DNA of 64,000 nt from positions 1,120,185 to 1,184,184 of the forward strand of contig JAEVLN010000018.1 in assembly GCA_018350325.1 (NCBI GenBank). The letters are read 5' to 3'. Made by a program: the position numbers and the translations under genes. Position 1 is the first letter of the stretch; each line of letters begins with the position of its first letter. Below, piece after piece: positions 10,818 through 22,294 of this stretch. The DNA comes from Globodera rostochiensis (taxonomy: Eukaryota; Nematoda; Chromadorea; Rhabditida; Heteroderidae). A model generated the notes under the pieces. That model was not told the origin of the DNA. It made no database searches and worked only from the letters and a program-made list of their open reading frames with translations.

Positions 10818-12519
10818 ATGGACTTTGTCGATTGGTCAATCTCAGCTCGAATTCCAATAAGCTACTTAAGCATGTGTATAAGCATCCTGTCAATGGCACT
10901 TTATATTGCCGAAATTGTCACCATCGTCCGGCACAAAAAGTTCTACAACTCATTCTATGCGCTTTTTGTTATGCGGGCAATTCCGGTAACCAAATTCAAA
11001 TTGATAGAAATCAAAATTCCGATTTGTTTATAGAAAGATTAAAAGAATTAGCTAATAATTAAAATTGATCAGTTTTTATTCTAAAAATTTCAGGATTGGC
11101 TGGGCGTATTGGTTTCTTTCTACGGCAATCGGCTGCCTTCCATATTCGGTGCCGTGCTTTACCCGATTTATTCGCAGTTTCCAAATTGGATGCTCGCATT
11201 TGGCTTGTTCCTTACCGTACACACATTCCTGGCAAATAATTTAGTCACGGCATTTATACTGCTAAACCGATTGACCGCAATCATAATGCCAATAAAACAT
11301 GAAAAGGTAGATTTTTATAACAGTTTGAATATTGGCGATAGTCATTTAACACCAATCATTTCTGGGCACAGAATCTATTTAACCTAATAATATACGGGTA
11401 ATACTTTCTTTTTTTTAAATCGTTGCACTTTTCAGTACGTTAAATAATTGAAATCCGTTGCCAAAAAGAGTGCACAAATGACTTAGGTATATCAAGTTAA
11501 CCTGAACCCAATAAGTGTTATAACTATATTAAAAATAGAATGTTTACCTATCGTTTAAGTTATGGCGCAAATTTCGTCCACTTATAACAATTTTTGTTTA
11601 CGGTGTGCCAACATTGTTGTGTTGGCCTGTGTTAAAAATGGATGGAATCCTCCAATTGGACGACCCAAATTCAACCACAGACCCCAGTTTTGCCATTTAT
11701 GAAGCTGGAGATGTAAATTTACATACATTTTATATGATATGTTACAAATTAGGGATATTAATATTAAAGATTAATTTATTAATTTAAATAAAGCTGAATT
11801 TTGCTGGAACCGATGTGTTTCCCACTAAATTATTTATTAAGGCACCGTACATCCACTATAGCCTTTACATTAGTCTCGTATTCTGTGCTATTTTTTCGAT
11901 TTTATGCGTTTTGATTAACATTTGCACATTCGTGGCCTACAAATTACATATCAAAAAAGTTGCCACAAACGGAAACACTGTCGATAATCTTGAACGAAAA
12001 CTGTGGATTTATGCATTGGCAACATTTCTGGGTCACTTGCTCGTGGCAAGCTTATTTTTGGTAAATGAACATTTTTAATATTAAATTTATTTTTTAAAAA
12101 TTTCACAATAAAAATAATTTAACATCACAGATTCCCATTAGTAACCTCGATGGCCCAAAAACAAAAGCACTGTTGTTCGTCTACTATCCACTGATTATGG
12201 ACACAGGTGGTGGCTTGAGACAGAAAAGGATATGATATATCTTGTATCCACTAAGATTACAAGACAGAATTTAAACGGTCAATCACCAACAGGTACTGTA
12301 ATGCTCGCTAGCTGGTTACTGTTGTGGGCAAGCGACACAATCCGCCAACAACTGATCAAAGATTTTTCGATCATTCAAAAAACAAATATTCAAAATAATC
12401 GTGTCGGTCCATTGGAGGGGCCCGGAAACAATACTCATCGGCCAGTTGGAGGAGCTGTTGGACACCAATTTCAGACCAGATTTAGCAGTTCCGCACAACA
12501 ATTGCCACCAATTTCATAA
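10818..12519 (+). CDS. Srg-like serpentine chemoreceptor, intact (351 aa)
   Basis: Seven-transmembrane receptor, probably chemosensory and of the nematode Srg group. Exons are 10818-10985, 11094-11306, 11560-11712, 11842-12060, 12131-12206 and 12293-12519. The coding sum is 1056 bases with no stop before TAA. TM1 carries SILSMALYIAEIVTIVRHKK; exon 2 carries NNLVTAFILLNRLTAI with MPIKHEK after TM3; exon 3 starts LWRKFRPLITIFVYGVP; exon 4 holds NICTFVAYKLH, a basic loop and ERKLWIYALATFLGHLL; exon 5 holds FVYYPLIMD; exon 6 holds the last membrane segment and a Gly/Asn-rich cytoplasmic tail ending QQLPPIS. It is the only complete member of the local cluster. The start codon is shared by all copies. 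Exact subfamily is inferred from motif layout. Confidence 0.88.
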
Positions 12520-13350
12520 TTCGCACTGTACACAATTATATCAATAATTATTCTATGTCAGTCGGTTAAGCAAGTATAAAGCCGTGATTAAATTATTTTG
12601 CTTTCTATTGTTTTCAGGCAAAATAAATTTTGTATAAACGTTGATCATAGGGCCCAGAAAGCCTCTCAAGCTTGGCCAAAATCCATTGAGGGACAACATG
12701 CTTTTGGTCAAAAGTTCTAAGAAATTTTTTTATACTAAAATTGTCTGAAAATATGCTATTTGATGCGCTAAATCCGGCTTGTAGTTAGTTACTCCAAAAA
12801 AAGACGTTTCCTAAATTTTCAAAAATTTCAACCAATTCAAAACAAAAGTTCAAAAAAGGTAAAATAGGCACCCAAGGTCAAAAAGTGCCAAAATAGGCAT
12901 TTATAGCAGGGGTGGAAGCAAGCGGGTTTCCGAAATTGTTGCTTTTTTTTAGAAATTGCGGCTTTTTTTCAGAAATTGCGGATTGCGGTTTCGGTGTTTT
13001 TCGGCAATGAAAGTTTGACGGCATGACCACGACTTAATGGCATGGCCCGACTTTTTTATATTAAGCACTAAATGATTCCAAAGAAGAACTAATTGAATCG
13101 GCGCTTTTCTGGCAAAGTGTTCTCTCAAAAGGGAATTTTTATTTGAAATTGTAATACTACCAATGCCTTTTTGTTTCATTTCCCATTTACTTGACATTGT
13201 AAATCAATTATCATGCCCCTTTGATGCAGACTATAACAATTCTTAATTTTGTTTTAAATAAAACAATTAATTTATATAAAATTTTTATATTAGAAATTTT
13301 GACAATTATCATTATTTTTTAATAATATATTAATTTAAACTGCACTTTTC
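12520..13350. other. No gene; repeat fragments
   Basis: Intergenic. A hAT-like end (CAGGGGTGGAAGCAAGCGGG, about 12907) is followed by an arm of GAAATTGCGG words (12930-12990). No coding exon was recognised. Confidence 0.5.
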
Positions 13351-13354
13351 TTTA

Positions 13355-13735
13355 AATGATAATATACAAAAAATAAAATTTGTTTTTATATATTACTAAT
13401 AGTTAAAATATTTTATGGTTTCAATTTGATTTTACGTTTGTTGTTCCCCTTACACGGTCTTAGCGTATTTTTTTTTTTTAGAATTTTGTCTTAACTTCAA
13501 TATTTCTTATTATTTTATCATTGCATGATTGCATTTTAACACTAATCTATCAACAATCGCTGTGCATGACCTAAAAGCACAAAAAAAAATTTGTTAAAGA
13601 AAAGCAAAAACATTTTGCCGTTTTGACAAAATTTGTCTAATGAGTTTTAAAAAAAATCTTGCGTTTTAGTTGATAGATTAGTATTAAGTGCCGTGTTTTA
13701 ATGAGAAAACTGCTAAACAGGTGATGGGATTGAAG
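13355..13735. repeat. Duplicate of block at 5435-5815
   Basis: Same order of sequence as 5435-5815, including the foldback bounded by ACTAATCTATCA (about 13541) and TGATAGATTAGTATTA (13670-13685). Differences are single-base changes and small indels. Confidence 0.7.
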
Positions 13736-13804
13736 AAAGCTTGTTGCTTTTCCGGTACTAAATTTTTGATGAAGACTGAAATTTAAACGGTACATCACCA
13801 ACAG

Positions 13805-13915
13805 GTACGGTAGTGCTCTCCAGTTGGTTACTGTTGTGGGCTGCGGCACATTCCGCCAACAGCTGATCAAAGATTTTTCGATCATTCGCATTAGAAATAT
13901 TCGTGTGCAGCCATG
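13805..13915 (+). pseudogene. Relic of Srg-like receptor exon 6
   Basis: Follows CACCAACAG and reads TVVLSSWLLLWA, then shows a one-base loss before the CGGCACATTCCGCCAACAGC segment. The end is degraded after the FSIIR codons. An isolated last exon with the same upstream intron sequence (TGATGAAGACTGAAATTTAA) as the pseudogene at 7298. Confidence 0.75.
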
Positions 13916-14134
13916 AAAGCAAAAAACCTTTTCTCTCACAATTTACTGCTTTCTGTAACTTATTATTTAACCATCTCTCTCTCTTTCATTGAACAAATCT
14001 GATAAAATTTCTTGTTAAGCTCAATCAATACACATATCAATTGCGATTTAGTTTTTTAATCAGATGATACAGTACGATTGGAAAAAATTTGCTTTGAAAA
14101 TCAATTTTTTCGAACTTTGGACAATCTTAGTGGT

Positions 14135-14464
14135 TTTAAATAATGCTGATATCCGGATATGGGATTTGGAATGTTACGGATACGGACGGATAACCGATAT
14201 AAGATTTTAAGGGCGGACGGATACGGATACGATAATTTGTATCCGTGAGCACACCTGCTCTAAACAGTGTCTATACCAGAATCATTTTCTTTCAATTAGA
14301 CTATAATAATTAGAGCTTTTATTAGTGATATGACAAAAAATTTTTTTTTTTGAATTCTATAATTTAAGTTGTTTACTATACAGCTAATGTTGAGCAGAGT
14401 CTAATTGGTAGGTGCTTGTTTACTATACAGCTAATGTTGAGCAGAGTCTAATTGGTAGGTGCAT
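14135..14464. repeat. ATCCGGATA arm fragment and 47-bp tandem duplication
   Basis: 14135-14262 is an arm of short words (GGATACGGAC, CCGATAT, ACGGATACGGATAC) like the arms of other non-autonomous elements here. 14370-14464 is two near-perfect copies of a 47-base unit beginning GTTTACTATACAGCTAATG. They lie 400-500 bases upstream of the first Srsx-like gene. Confidence 0.6.
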
Positions 14465-14878
14465 GCATTTTTGTTATGTGCACTTTTTACGCCCACGAAC
14501 CATCTAGAAACATATTTTAACAACTTTTAATTTTTTTTTAAATGGGGGGGGGGTGGGGACGGGACGGGAGCCTGTTATCAAATTACCAAAATGAATATAA
14601 TTTGGATTTCGCGCATCATAAGGTGCATTTAACAAAATTTGTACCCACCCGCGCAATATTAGCTTTAATAGTAAACAATTTAAATTAGGGCATTTGATTC
14701 TGGCATAGCCACCGATTAGGCTTGTCAAGGGTAAATAATAAAACATGTAGGCGTTAATTGCCCAAAATTGTTGGTTGGAAAAGTTATTTTACATTGAGTA
14801 TAAATATGAGAAAAAAACTGAATGCTAAAACATTTTACAATCTAAAAATTCTCATATTTTCAAACTTACAACAACACA

Positions 14879-16627
14879 ATGGCATCATCCGTTGATCCGG
14901 TAAAAATTATTCATTTGAAAATAAAGGAAATTCAATTTTTAAGCTTTACGATCTTTACATGAACAAAGGCTTGGTTCCCAGAGAAATTGCTTCATGCGGA
15001 ATCATTGCAATGATTTGTTGGGTCGGAATTAGTCTAAACGCGAGTCTCGTCTATATGACCATCAAAACAAAGTAAAAAAATAAATACGAGTTCAAGCCCC
15101 AAACAAAAATTAACCTCGTTTTTAAAAGGGGTGCCGCTTTCTGGGACTTCCTCGGCATCCAGCAATCTCAAAAAGCCACAAAAATACAATGTAGTAGCAG
15201 CCACTTATAGAAAGGTTTTGGAAAACGCCCTTATTCCAGCGACCTTTTTTTATGAAAAAAAGAATAAATTATTTTTAAGAAATTTTTATCATAAATGCAA
15301 AAACAAAACCCCAAACCGATCTCTGGTTAAACGAAAAATCCCAAATAATTCTGTTAACCATACCGAAATTGCTCGGTTTGGTTCGGTTTGAGCACGAAAA
15401 CCCCAGTAATGACTGATAGCGTTTTGGGCACCTACGAAGTGGCATAACTCGAAACCATTTATTCGATCAGATCACTCCATTCGCCTTGCAAAATTCTGAT
15501 CGCGTTGTATGCATTTTTTGCCTCATTTATCCTTTTTGGAAATTGCGTCAAATTTGTGATTTTTGTGTTTGGAATTAATTACATCACACTGCAGACGTGC
15601 TTTTATATACAAATTGTTCCCTTAATTGGTTCATCAATTGCTGTGATGCTTCAGCTATGCATTGGAATCGACCGTCTGATCGGAGTTATCTTTCCATTCC
15701 GGTAATACATTTTTTTAAGGTTTTTTTATTCCTAACAGACTGAAAGCCGGCCGGTTTTATGTCATTAAATAATAAAATAAGTAAATCAAATAAAATGTTA
15801 AAAATAATACATTTTTATATTTTTGTACTGTTTTATCACATTTTATTCTCGATTTTTTTTTCTAACGGCACATCTCCGTTTTTCAGGTATAAAGCGAATG
15901 GAAAAAATGTCATTTTTAAATTTATCATTGGCATTTGTTGCATTAGATCAATATTAAGTGGGTTTAACACCTATATTGGAAGCTCCGCGCATTGGGAAAA
16001 GTTAGTATTTTTGCAAATTAAAACATAAAAAAATAAACTTTTTTAGACCGGTGATGTGCCAACTTGGCGACCCCAGCCAACAACCCGAAAACCAATATTT
16101 CACTAATATTAGTGCATTAGTTATATATTGTAGCGAATTTTTATGTTACACACTGGTTTGGTTGATCATTTGGCGCAGGAAATCAACGAGTTTTATATCT
16201 TTGTTCAACAAATATTTTTAACTTTTGCATTTAGTTCCGGAAAATGTCAAAAAGTTAACAATTTCGCTGATTGTTCTCATGTCGATTGGTCTAATATGCT
16301 TTATCTTGGTTGGCTATTTTCATTTTTATTTTAAAATAATTCCCTTTTTAAGAATACTTTCTTCTCACGTATCTTAATGCCCTTATTCAATTTGGACGCA
16401 TTTACAATTGAATATTTTGTTTCGCCAATAAGTCTTATTTTGCAATCGATGGCATACGGAAGCAGCGTACCGGTTCTCTACTTTTGCAAGTAAATATTAT
16501 TTTCTAAATATTTATTATAAAGGGAATATTAAATTTAATTTTTAGTGGACAATATCGCAGAGCATTTCGCGCACAATTCAGTCATCAAGAACAACAAGTT
16601 ACCGTTGTCCAATATTCGGAGAAGTAA
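14879..16627 (+). CDS. Srsx-like serpentine chemoreceptor A (309 aa)
   Basis: Seven-transmembrane receptor resembling nematode Srsx chemoreceptors. Eight exons: 14879-14899, 14944-15071, 15471-15701, 15887-16000, 16047-16189, 16235-16308, 16353-16489 and 16546-16627; the sum is 930 bases and open throughout. Family-like features are NASLVYMTIKTKSLHSPCKI (TM1 and first loop), LIALYAFFASF (TM2), and QTCFYIQ with LCIGIDRLIGVIFPFRY (TM3 and the DR motif, conserved in Srsx). The C-terminal segment EYFVSPISLILQSMAYGSS is followed by the short tail after LYFCNGQYRRAF. Introns are mostly 43-57 bases, with a 399-base intron 2. The donor of intron 6 (GTTGGC) is atypical but keeps phase in both paralogues. 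It lies upstream of the satellite array; its paralogue is on the other side. Confidence 0.85.
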
Positions 16628-17966
16628 ATCTGCACATTATTTAAATATTTATTATTTTTTTGTTCTATGCCCCACACGTTCTATGCTTTCTCTAACATTG
16701 GCACTCTCTCGCACGTCTATTTTTCTTTGCTCTCTCTACCGCAAATGATACCCAATCAAAATAATTTTCTCTCCACTCTTGTCTCCAAACTTATGTATAT
16801 ATTTAATTGAATTTAACACACTTTCTTTCCAAATGTATGTTTAGAACAGAGGTCGTATCTGTACATATTTATCAGAAATGTACTGATTTAAGAAAAATTT
16901 TCTCGGCGGCACCTATCGGCACCGTCGACCCCCACCCCTACAAAAGCAGAATTCCCAAAAAGAAATTGCATTTTTGAAAATCGAAAATCGGCAAAATTTT
17001 CGGAAATCCATGCCCAGAAGTGAAGCAAAATTCTCAAAAAGGAGAGAAATATGGTTAAAATACTAACATTTCATGCAAAAAATAAAGATTTACTATATTT
17101 TGAGCCATTTTTTAAAGTGTATTGATTTTTGACCCCAAAATATGATATTTTGATTCCAATATACTGATTTTGAAAATTTGGATACGACCCCTGGTTTAGA
17201 ACCTTTTCAATTATGAGAACAAGCTCAGTGTTGGATTTAGTTATTTTCAACATATTAATTAAGTTTTTTGTATTATTTAGTTTTAATATATAAAATAATT
17301 TTTGCAAATCTGGTTAACAAGATATCCAAATTATAGTTGTAACCAAAACTCGTCTAACAGATTGATCTCATCAACCGACGAGTGGGACAATTATAAATAT
17401 GAGTACTGTATTTCCTCTATTAATATCTCATGGGCTTCTAAACTTACAAATTAGATAGGTAATGCGCAACAAAATAATGGATTTTACGATTGTAAAAAAG
17501 GTAAAATGAAATAATTCGTCTAATAAAAAATAGTACAATATAGAAGCCGACTGTAACTAAAAAAAAATTCTTTTAATTTCACTTTAATTTCCAGAATTTT
17601 TTTGTTTGGGAAAATAAAACAAAGGAAAAAAACAAAAACAATAGAACAAATAAAAGAAAAAATTAAGTTGAATTTAAAAACTAAATTAACAGATTCGTTT
17701 TCTGTTATCAAGGACTTAGACAACGTTTTAAACCAGAATTCCTTAATAGAATTAGTGAAATTGTCTGTTTCAATCGGTTAGACAAAGTAATTATCAAAGA
17801 GATAATCGTATGAACCAAATCAAGTAAAGTTGTCTAAAAATTTTAATAATTAACCTTTAAAATCATCAAAACAATCAATAAATTATCCTACGACCTACTA
17901 CTAACAACATTTATGAAATTTCTTTAAACATACAAGGGTTCGGGGTGTCTGTAATAAGCAAGTTAA
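16628..17966. other. No gene; dispersed repeat pieces
   Basis: Contains the CTCTCTACCGCAAATG block shared with 2820-2870 and a reversed GC core (TCGGCGGCACCTATCGGCAC, about 16901). The remainder is AT-rich with no supported exon. It ends where the satellite begins. Confidence 0.5.
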
Positions 17967-19710
17967 CATATTTATAAAAAGTAACTAAAACAATTTTTCG
18001 ATGGGGTGCATTGATGCTTAAATTACTCTCGTCGTCTGACTCTCTCTTTTTTTTTGCACAATATTTTCAAAAAATAAATTCTTCAAAAAAGGAAACTAAA
18101 ACAATTTTTAGATGGGGTGCATTGATGCTTAAATTACTCTCGTCGTCTGACACTCTCTTTTTAGCACACTATTTCTTCAAAAAATAAAATGTTCAAAAAA
18201 GCAAAACAAAACAATTTTTAGATGGGGTGCGTTAATGCTTAAATTACTCTCGTCGTCTGACTCTCTTTTTTGCACACTATTTCTTCAAAAAATAAAATGT
18301 TCAAAAAGCAAACTAAAACAATTTTTAGATGGGGTGCATTGATGCTTAAATTACTCTCGTCGTCTGACTCTCTCTTTTTTTAGCACAATATTTTCAAAAA
18401 ATAAAGTATTCAAATAAGTACCTAAAACAATTTTTAGATGGGGTGCGTTGATGCCCAAATTACTCTCGTCGTCTGATTCTCTCTTTTTAGTACACTATTT
18501 TTTCAAAAAATAAAATTTCAAAAAAGTAACTAAAAAAATTTTTAGATGGGGTGCGTTGATGCCCAAATTACTCTCATCGTCTGATTCTCTCTTTTTAGTA
18601 CACTATTTTTTCAAAAAATAAAATTTCAAAATAGTAACTAAAACAATTTTTAGATGGGGTGCACTGTTGTCCAAATTACTCTTGACGTCTGACTCTCTCT
18701 TTTTTGCACACTATTTCTTCAAAAAATAAAATGTTCAAAAAAGCAAAACAAAACAATTTTTAGATGGGGTGCGTTAATGCTTAAATTACTCTCGTCGTCT
18801 GACTCTCTTTTTTGCACACTATTTCTTCAAAAAATAAAATGTTCAAAAAGCAAACTAAAACAATTTTTAGATGGGGTGCGTTGATGCTTAGTTTACTCTC
18901 GTTGTCTGACTCTCTCTTTTTAGCACTATTTCTTCAAAAAATAAAATGTTCAAAAAAGCAAACTAAAACAATTTTTAGATGGGGTGCGTTGATGCCCAAA
19001 TTACTTTCGTCGTCTGACTCTCTCATTTTTGCACACTATTTCTTCAAAAAATAAAATGTTTCAAAAAAGGAAACTAAAACAATTTTTAGATGGGGTGCAT
19101 TGATGCTTAAATTACTCTCGTCTTCTGACTCTCTCTTTTTTGCACACTATTTCTTCAAAAAATAAAATGTTCAAAAAAGCAAACTAAAACAATTTTTAGA
19201 TTCTCTTTTTTAGCACAATATTTTCAAAAAATAAAGTATTCAAATAAGTACCTAAAACAATTTTTAGATGGGGTGCGTTAATGCTTAAATTACTCTCGTC
19301 GTCTGACTCTCTTTTTTGCACACTATTTCTTCAAAAAATAAAATGTTCAAAAAGCAAACTAAAACAATTTTTAGATGGGTGCATTGATGCTTAAATTACT
19401 CTCGTCGTCTGACTCTCTCTTTTTTTAGCACAATATTTTCAAAAAATAAAGTCTTCAAATAAGTACCTAAAACAATATTTAGATGGGGTGCATTGATGAT
19501 TACTCTCGTCGTCTGACTCTCTCTTTTTTTTGCACAATATTTTCAAAAAATAAATTCTTCAAAAAAGGAAACTAAAACAATTTTTAGATGGGGTGCGTTA
19601 ATGCTTAAATTACTCTCGTCGTCTGACTCTCTTTTTTGCACACTATTTCTTCAAAAAATAAAATGTTCAAAAAGCAAACTAAAACAATTTTTAGATGGCG
19701 TTGATGCTTA
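17967..19710. repeat. 108-bp satellite array, left part
   Basis: Tandem units averaging about 108 bases. Each runs AAAACAATTTTTAGATGGGG, TGCGTTGATGCCCAAATTAC, TCTCGTCGTCTGACTCTCTC, TTTTTAGCACACTATTTCTT and CAAAAAATAAAATTTCAAAA, with a short AAGTAACT end. Variants differ at the GATGCYYAAA position and in T- and A-run lengths. Variant blocks recur in order, indicating higher-order copying. One truncated junction near 19200 fuses two units. The DNA transposon at 19711 interrupts it. Confidence 0.95.
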
Positions 19711-20099
19711 CAAAGGAAGGTCCCCAGGTGTCCGTGGAGTTTCGGGATGAAATTTGGTACATAGATAGATCACCCCAGGGTTTTTAACTAAACTGGTGTT
19801 AGTTTTTGCAGAATGGCCTCCGGGGCCGAGATATAAGGCTTTAAACTTTTTAAGCCATCACAACATTTTGGTTTAATGTGAAGCATTCGTCGGCTTCAGT
19901 GGCGCAGTGCCTCTGCGCTCCGTTCGCTTTTTGCCCTCCAGAGGTTCAAATCCCGTTGGGGCAAATTAATTTTTTTATGATTATTTTTTGATTTTAAATG
20001 TTATAATGTGGTCAGATAAATAATAAAATTTATGTATGATTTTTTAATCTCAACTATTTAATTAATATATTTTGGCAAACATTTTATGCATTTTCACAC
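19711..20099 (+). repeat. Left terminal inverted repeat (389 bp)
   Basis: Reverse complement of 21906-22294 over its whole length as far as can be read by eye. It contains a tRNA-like segment at 19889-19963. It ends in ATTTTCACAC, matching the codons around the transposase stop in the right copy. Confidence 0.9.
19889..19963 (+). other. tRNA-like segment with A and B boxes, left repeat
   Basis: TGGCGCAGTGC (19900-19910) fits the RNA polymerase III A box, and GGTTCAAATCC (19943-19953) fits the B box with one change, at tRNA-like spacing. The acceptor and T stems do not pair well (the T-arm stem has mismatches), so this is not a functional tRNA. It reads as a tRNA-derived or SINE-like module carried in the inverted repeat. 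Confidence 0.6.
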
Positions 20100-20358
20100 C
20101 CGTCTGTGTAGAGCCATTTTTAAATGCTTTTTTGTGCTCTACGGCGGAAAACCCAACCCCTGCGGTGCAAATCGATATGCTTTTGTTGCTCTCTCCATCG
20201 ACCATTCTTCTACCACTGCGTTGCAAATAGACTTTTCCTGCTATTTTTGCTTGCTTCGAATGAGCCGATCAGCGTTAATAATATTAGTACTAGGCTGTGC
20301 TATGAATAAATAAATTTAAAATTAAAATTATTATGATAAAGTATTAATTTAGACAAAT

Positions 20359-21921
20359 ATGAGCATAAATCCGTTGAATATTATCTCGCTTCTCCAAAAA
20401 TATTTTACAAAATACAACAACGAATCGCCTATTTCTGCCATCGAAAGATCTCTCGCAAAAAATTTTGCCCAGACAATTGAAAGGGCCAATATTAATGATG
20501 TTGAAATTGAAATTAGCGAAGATCTCATTTTCGACGAAAACGCAGATTATGTTGAAAAAGAAGGAGAAATTGATGATTTATCAGATCTGGATGAGGATCC
20601 GGATGAAGACCCGGATGAAGAAGCTGAAAGTCCATTTGGATCAGGTTTTATGAAATTTGAAAACAAATATTTTTTGAATTTAATCTAGAAAAATCAAGTG
20701 GATCAAGCTTTTTCCCATCTCCCGATAAAAAAACGCCTCGAAGGGATATTATTTTGTATTCCGATAAGAAAAGGGCATTGCAATTTTATCGTTCGTCCGC
20801 AAAAGGGCACCGTGGCTCACAAAATTCAAAAAACGTCATCGAATTGTTTCTCGAAAGGTAAAAGATCCATGTTTACCCTATATGGCCCCCTCTACTTAAG
20901 ATTACCAAGTTTATTTCGAAGAAACATTTCATTAATCTCGAGAAAGTTAAACATGAGGCAGCCCAATTCATTGAACATGTAAGGCAACTTGCCATGGATG
21001 AGCATCTTTCAGGCCGAGATATTATAAATGCCGACCAATCAGGTTTTGAACTAGAACTACACTCCCGAAGAACACTAGCTCCGATCGGAACAAAACTTGT
21101 CGAATGTGTTGTGCAATCAGTTGCAAGCACCACTCACAGTTACACTATAATGCCTATGGTGACTGCTAGCGGTCTCCTTCTGTCACCATTATTTGTGGTG
21201 ATTGCAGAGCGACAGGGGCGATTTCCACAGAAAGGAATCTTTCAGGTTTTAATAGTAAACACCGGAAAATTGAAAAATATTAAGGCTAAAAATGTTTATT
21301 CTGTGCCAAACACTAGTCACATTATGACAAAAAAACTTATGATTGAATGGGTTAATGAAGTACTGTACCCTGCATTACGACCAGAACAAAAAACATTACT
21401 GTTGGTTGATAGCTGGACTGGTTGGAATGATTTTCAACCACGAGAAGGAGTCCAATTTCATGTTGAACAAATTCCAAAGCACGCAACTGGGATTTGTCAG
21501 CCATTGGATGTTTATGTTTTTCGGTATATAATATAATTCTCGAATTTAAAAGATTTGAAATTTTAGCATGTGGAAAGAATTCACGCGAAAAATAACCCAA
21601 TTTGTTATTGTTTACGACATTGAAATAAACCTTCACGACAGGGACAACATTATTAAATTGCAGTCTTTAATCCATAATCAGTTCCAAGCACCCCGATTCA
21701 ATGCGTGGTTAAATTTTGCCTGGAGGAAAGCAGGATATTTTGGAGATGAACCATTTCCGAATTTTCAACACCCAGTAAAGTATTGTTTTGAATTGTCAGC
21801 CGACATTGACAACTGCCAAAAAAACTGCGGAAATATTTTTTTGCTCCGCTGCGCTTACTGTGAAATGCATTTGTGTTTTGAACATTTTTTTGCCGACTAC
21901 CATTTGTGTGAAAATGCATAA
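20359..21921 (+). pseudogene. DDE transposase, internally deleted
   Basis: Catalytic protein of the surrounding transposon. Visible exons: 20359-20644 (acidic N-terminus), 20689-20857, 20901-21523 and 21567-21921, with introns of 43-44 bases. The catalytic core is open. The first aspartate is in NADQSGF, the second in LLLVDSWTGW and the third in QPLDVYVFR. It is followed by a C-terminal block with paired cysteines (CQKNCG, RCAYCEMHLC). Within exon 2 the frame of KKRALQFYRSSAKGHRG changes abruptly to the frame of WLTKFKKRHRIVSRK near 20811. In related proteins the region between these two segments is the helix-turn-helix DNA-binding part, so an internal deletion has removed it and shifted the frame. 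This copy should not make active transposase. Confidence 0.8.
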
Positions 21922-22294
21922 AATGTTTGCCAAAATATATTAATTAAATAGTTGAGATTAAAAAATCATACATAAATTTTATTATTTATCTGACCACATT
22001 ATAACATTTAAAATCAAAAAATAATCATAAAAAAATTAATTTGCCCCAACGGGATTTGAACCTCTGGAGGGCAAAAAGCGAACGGAGCGCAGAGGCACTG
22101 CGCCACTGAAGCCGACGAATGCTTCACATTAAACCAAAATGTTGTGATGGCTTAAAAAGTTTAAAGCCTTATATCTCGGCCCCGGAGGCCATTCTGCAAA
22201 AACTAACACCAGTTTAGTTAAAAACCCTGGGGTGATCTATCTATGTACCAAATTTCATCCCGAAACTCCACGGACACCTGGGGACCTTCCTTTG
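21906..22294 (-). repeat. Right terminal inverted repeat (389 bp)
   Basis: Inverted copy of 19711-20099. It begins inside the transposase stop region (GTGTGAAAATGCATAA) and ends CCTTCCTTTG before the TTA duplication. Confidence 0.9.
22041..22116 (-). other. tRNA-like segment with A and B boxes, right repeat
   Basis: Inverted copy of the segment at 19889-19963. Any polymerase III transcript from it would read leftward into the transposase gene as antisense, while the left copy would read rightward toward its start. Confidence 0.6.

Larger units (their letters stand above)
19711..22294 (+). mobile_element. DNA transposon with 389-bp inverted repeats, nested in satellite
   Basis: The element starts CAAAGGAAGGTCCCCAGG and ends with its reverse complement. 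It is flanked by TTA on both sides (19708-19710 and 22295-22297). The uninterrupted site, ATGCTTAGTTTACTC, is present in neighbouring satellite units (for example near 22727), so the target duplication is the 3 bases TTA. The inverted repeats are 389 bases each (19711-20099 and 21906-22294) and the right one overlaps the last codons of the transposase. Its DDE domain resembles the IS630/Tc1-mariner clan, but the 3-base duplication is unlike TA; Zator-type elements are one possible class. The repeats look identical on reading, which suggests recent insertion. Confidence 0.92.
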
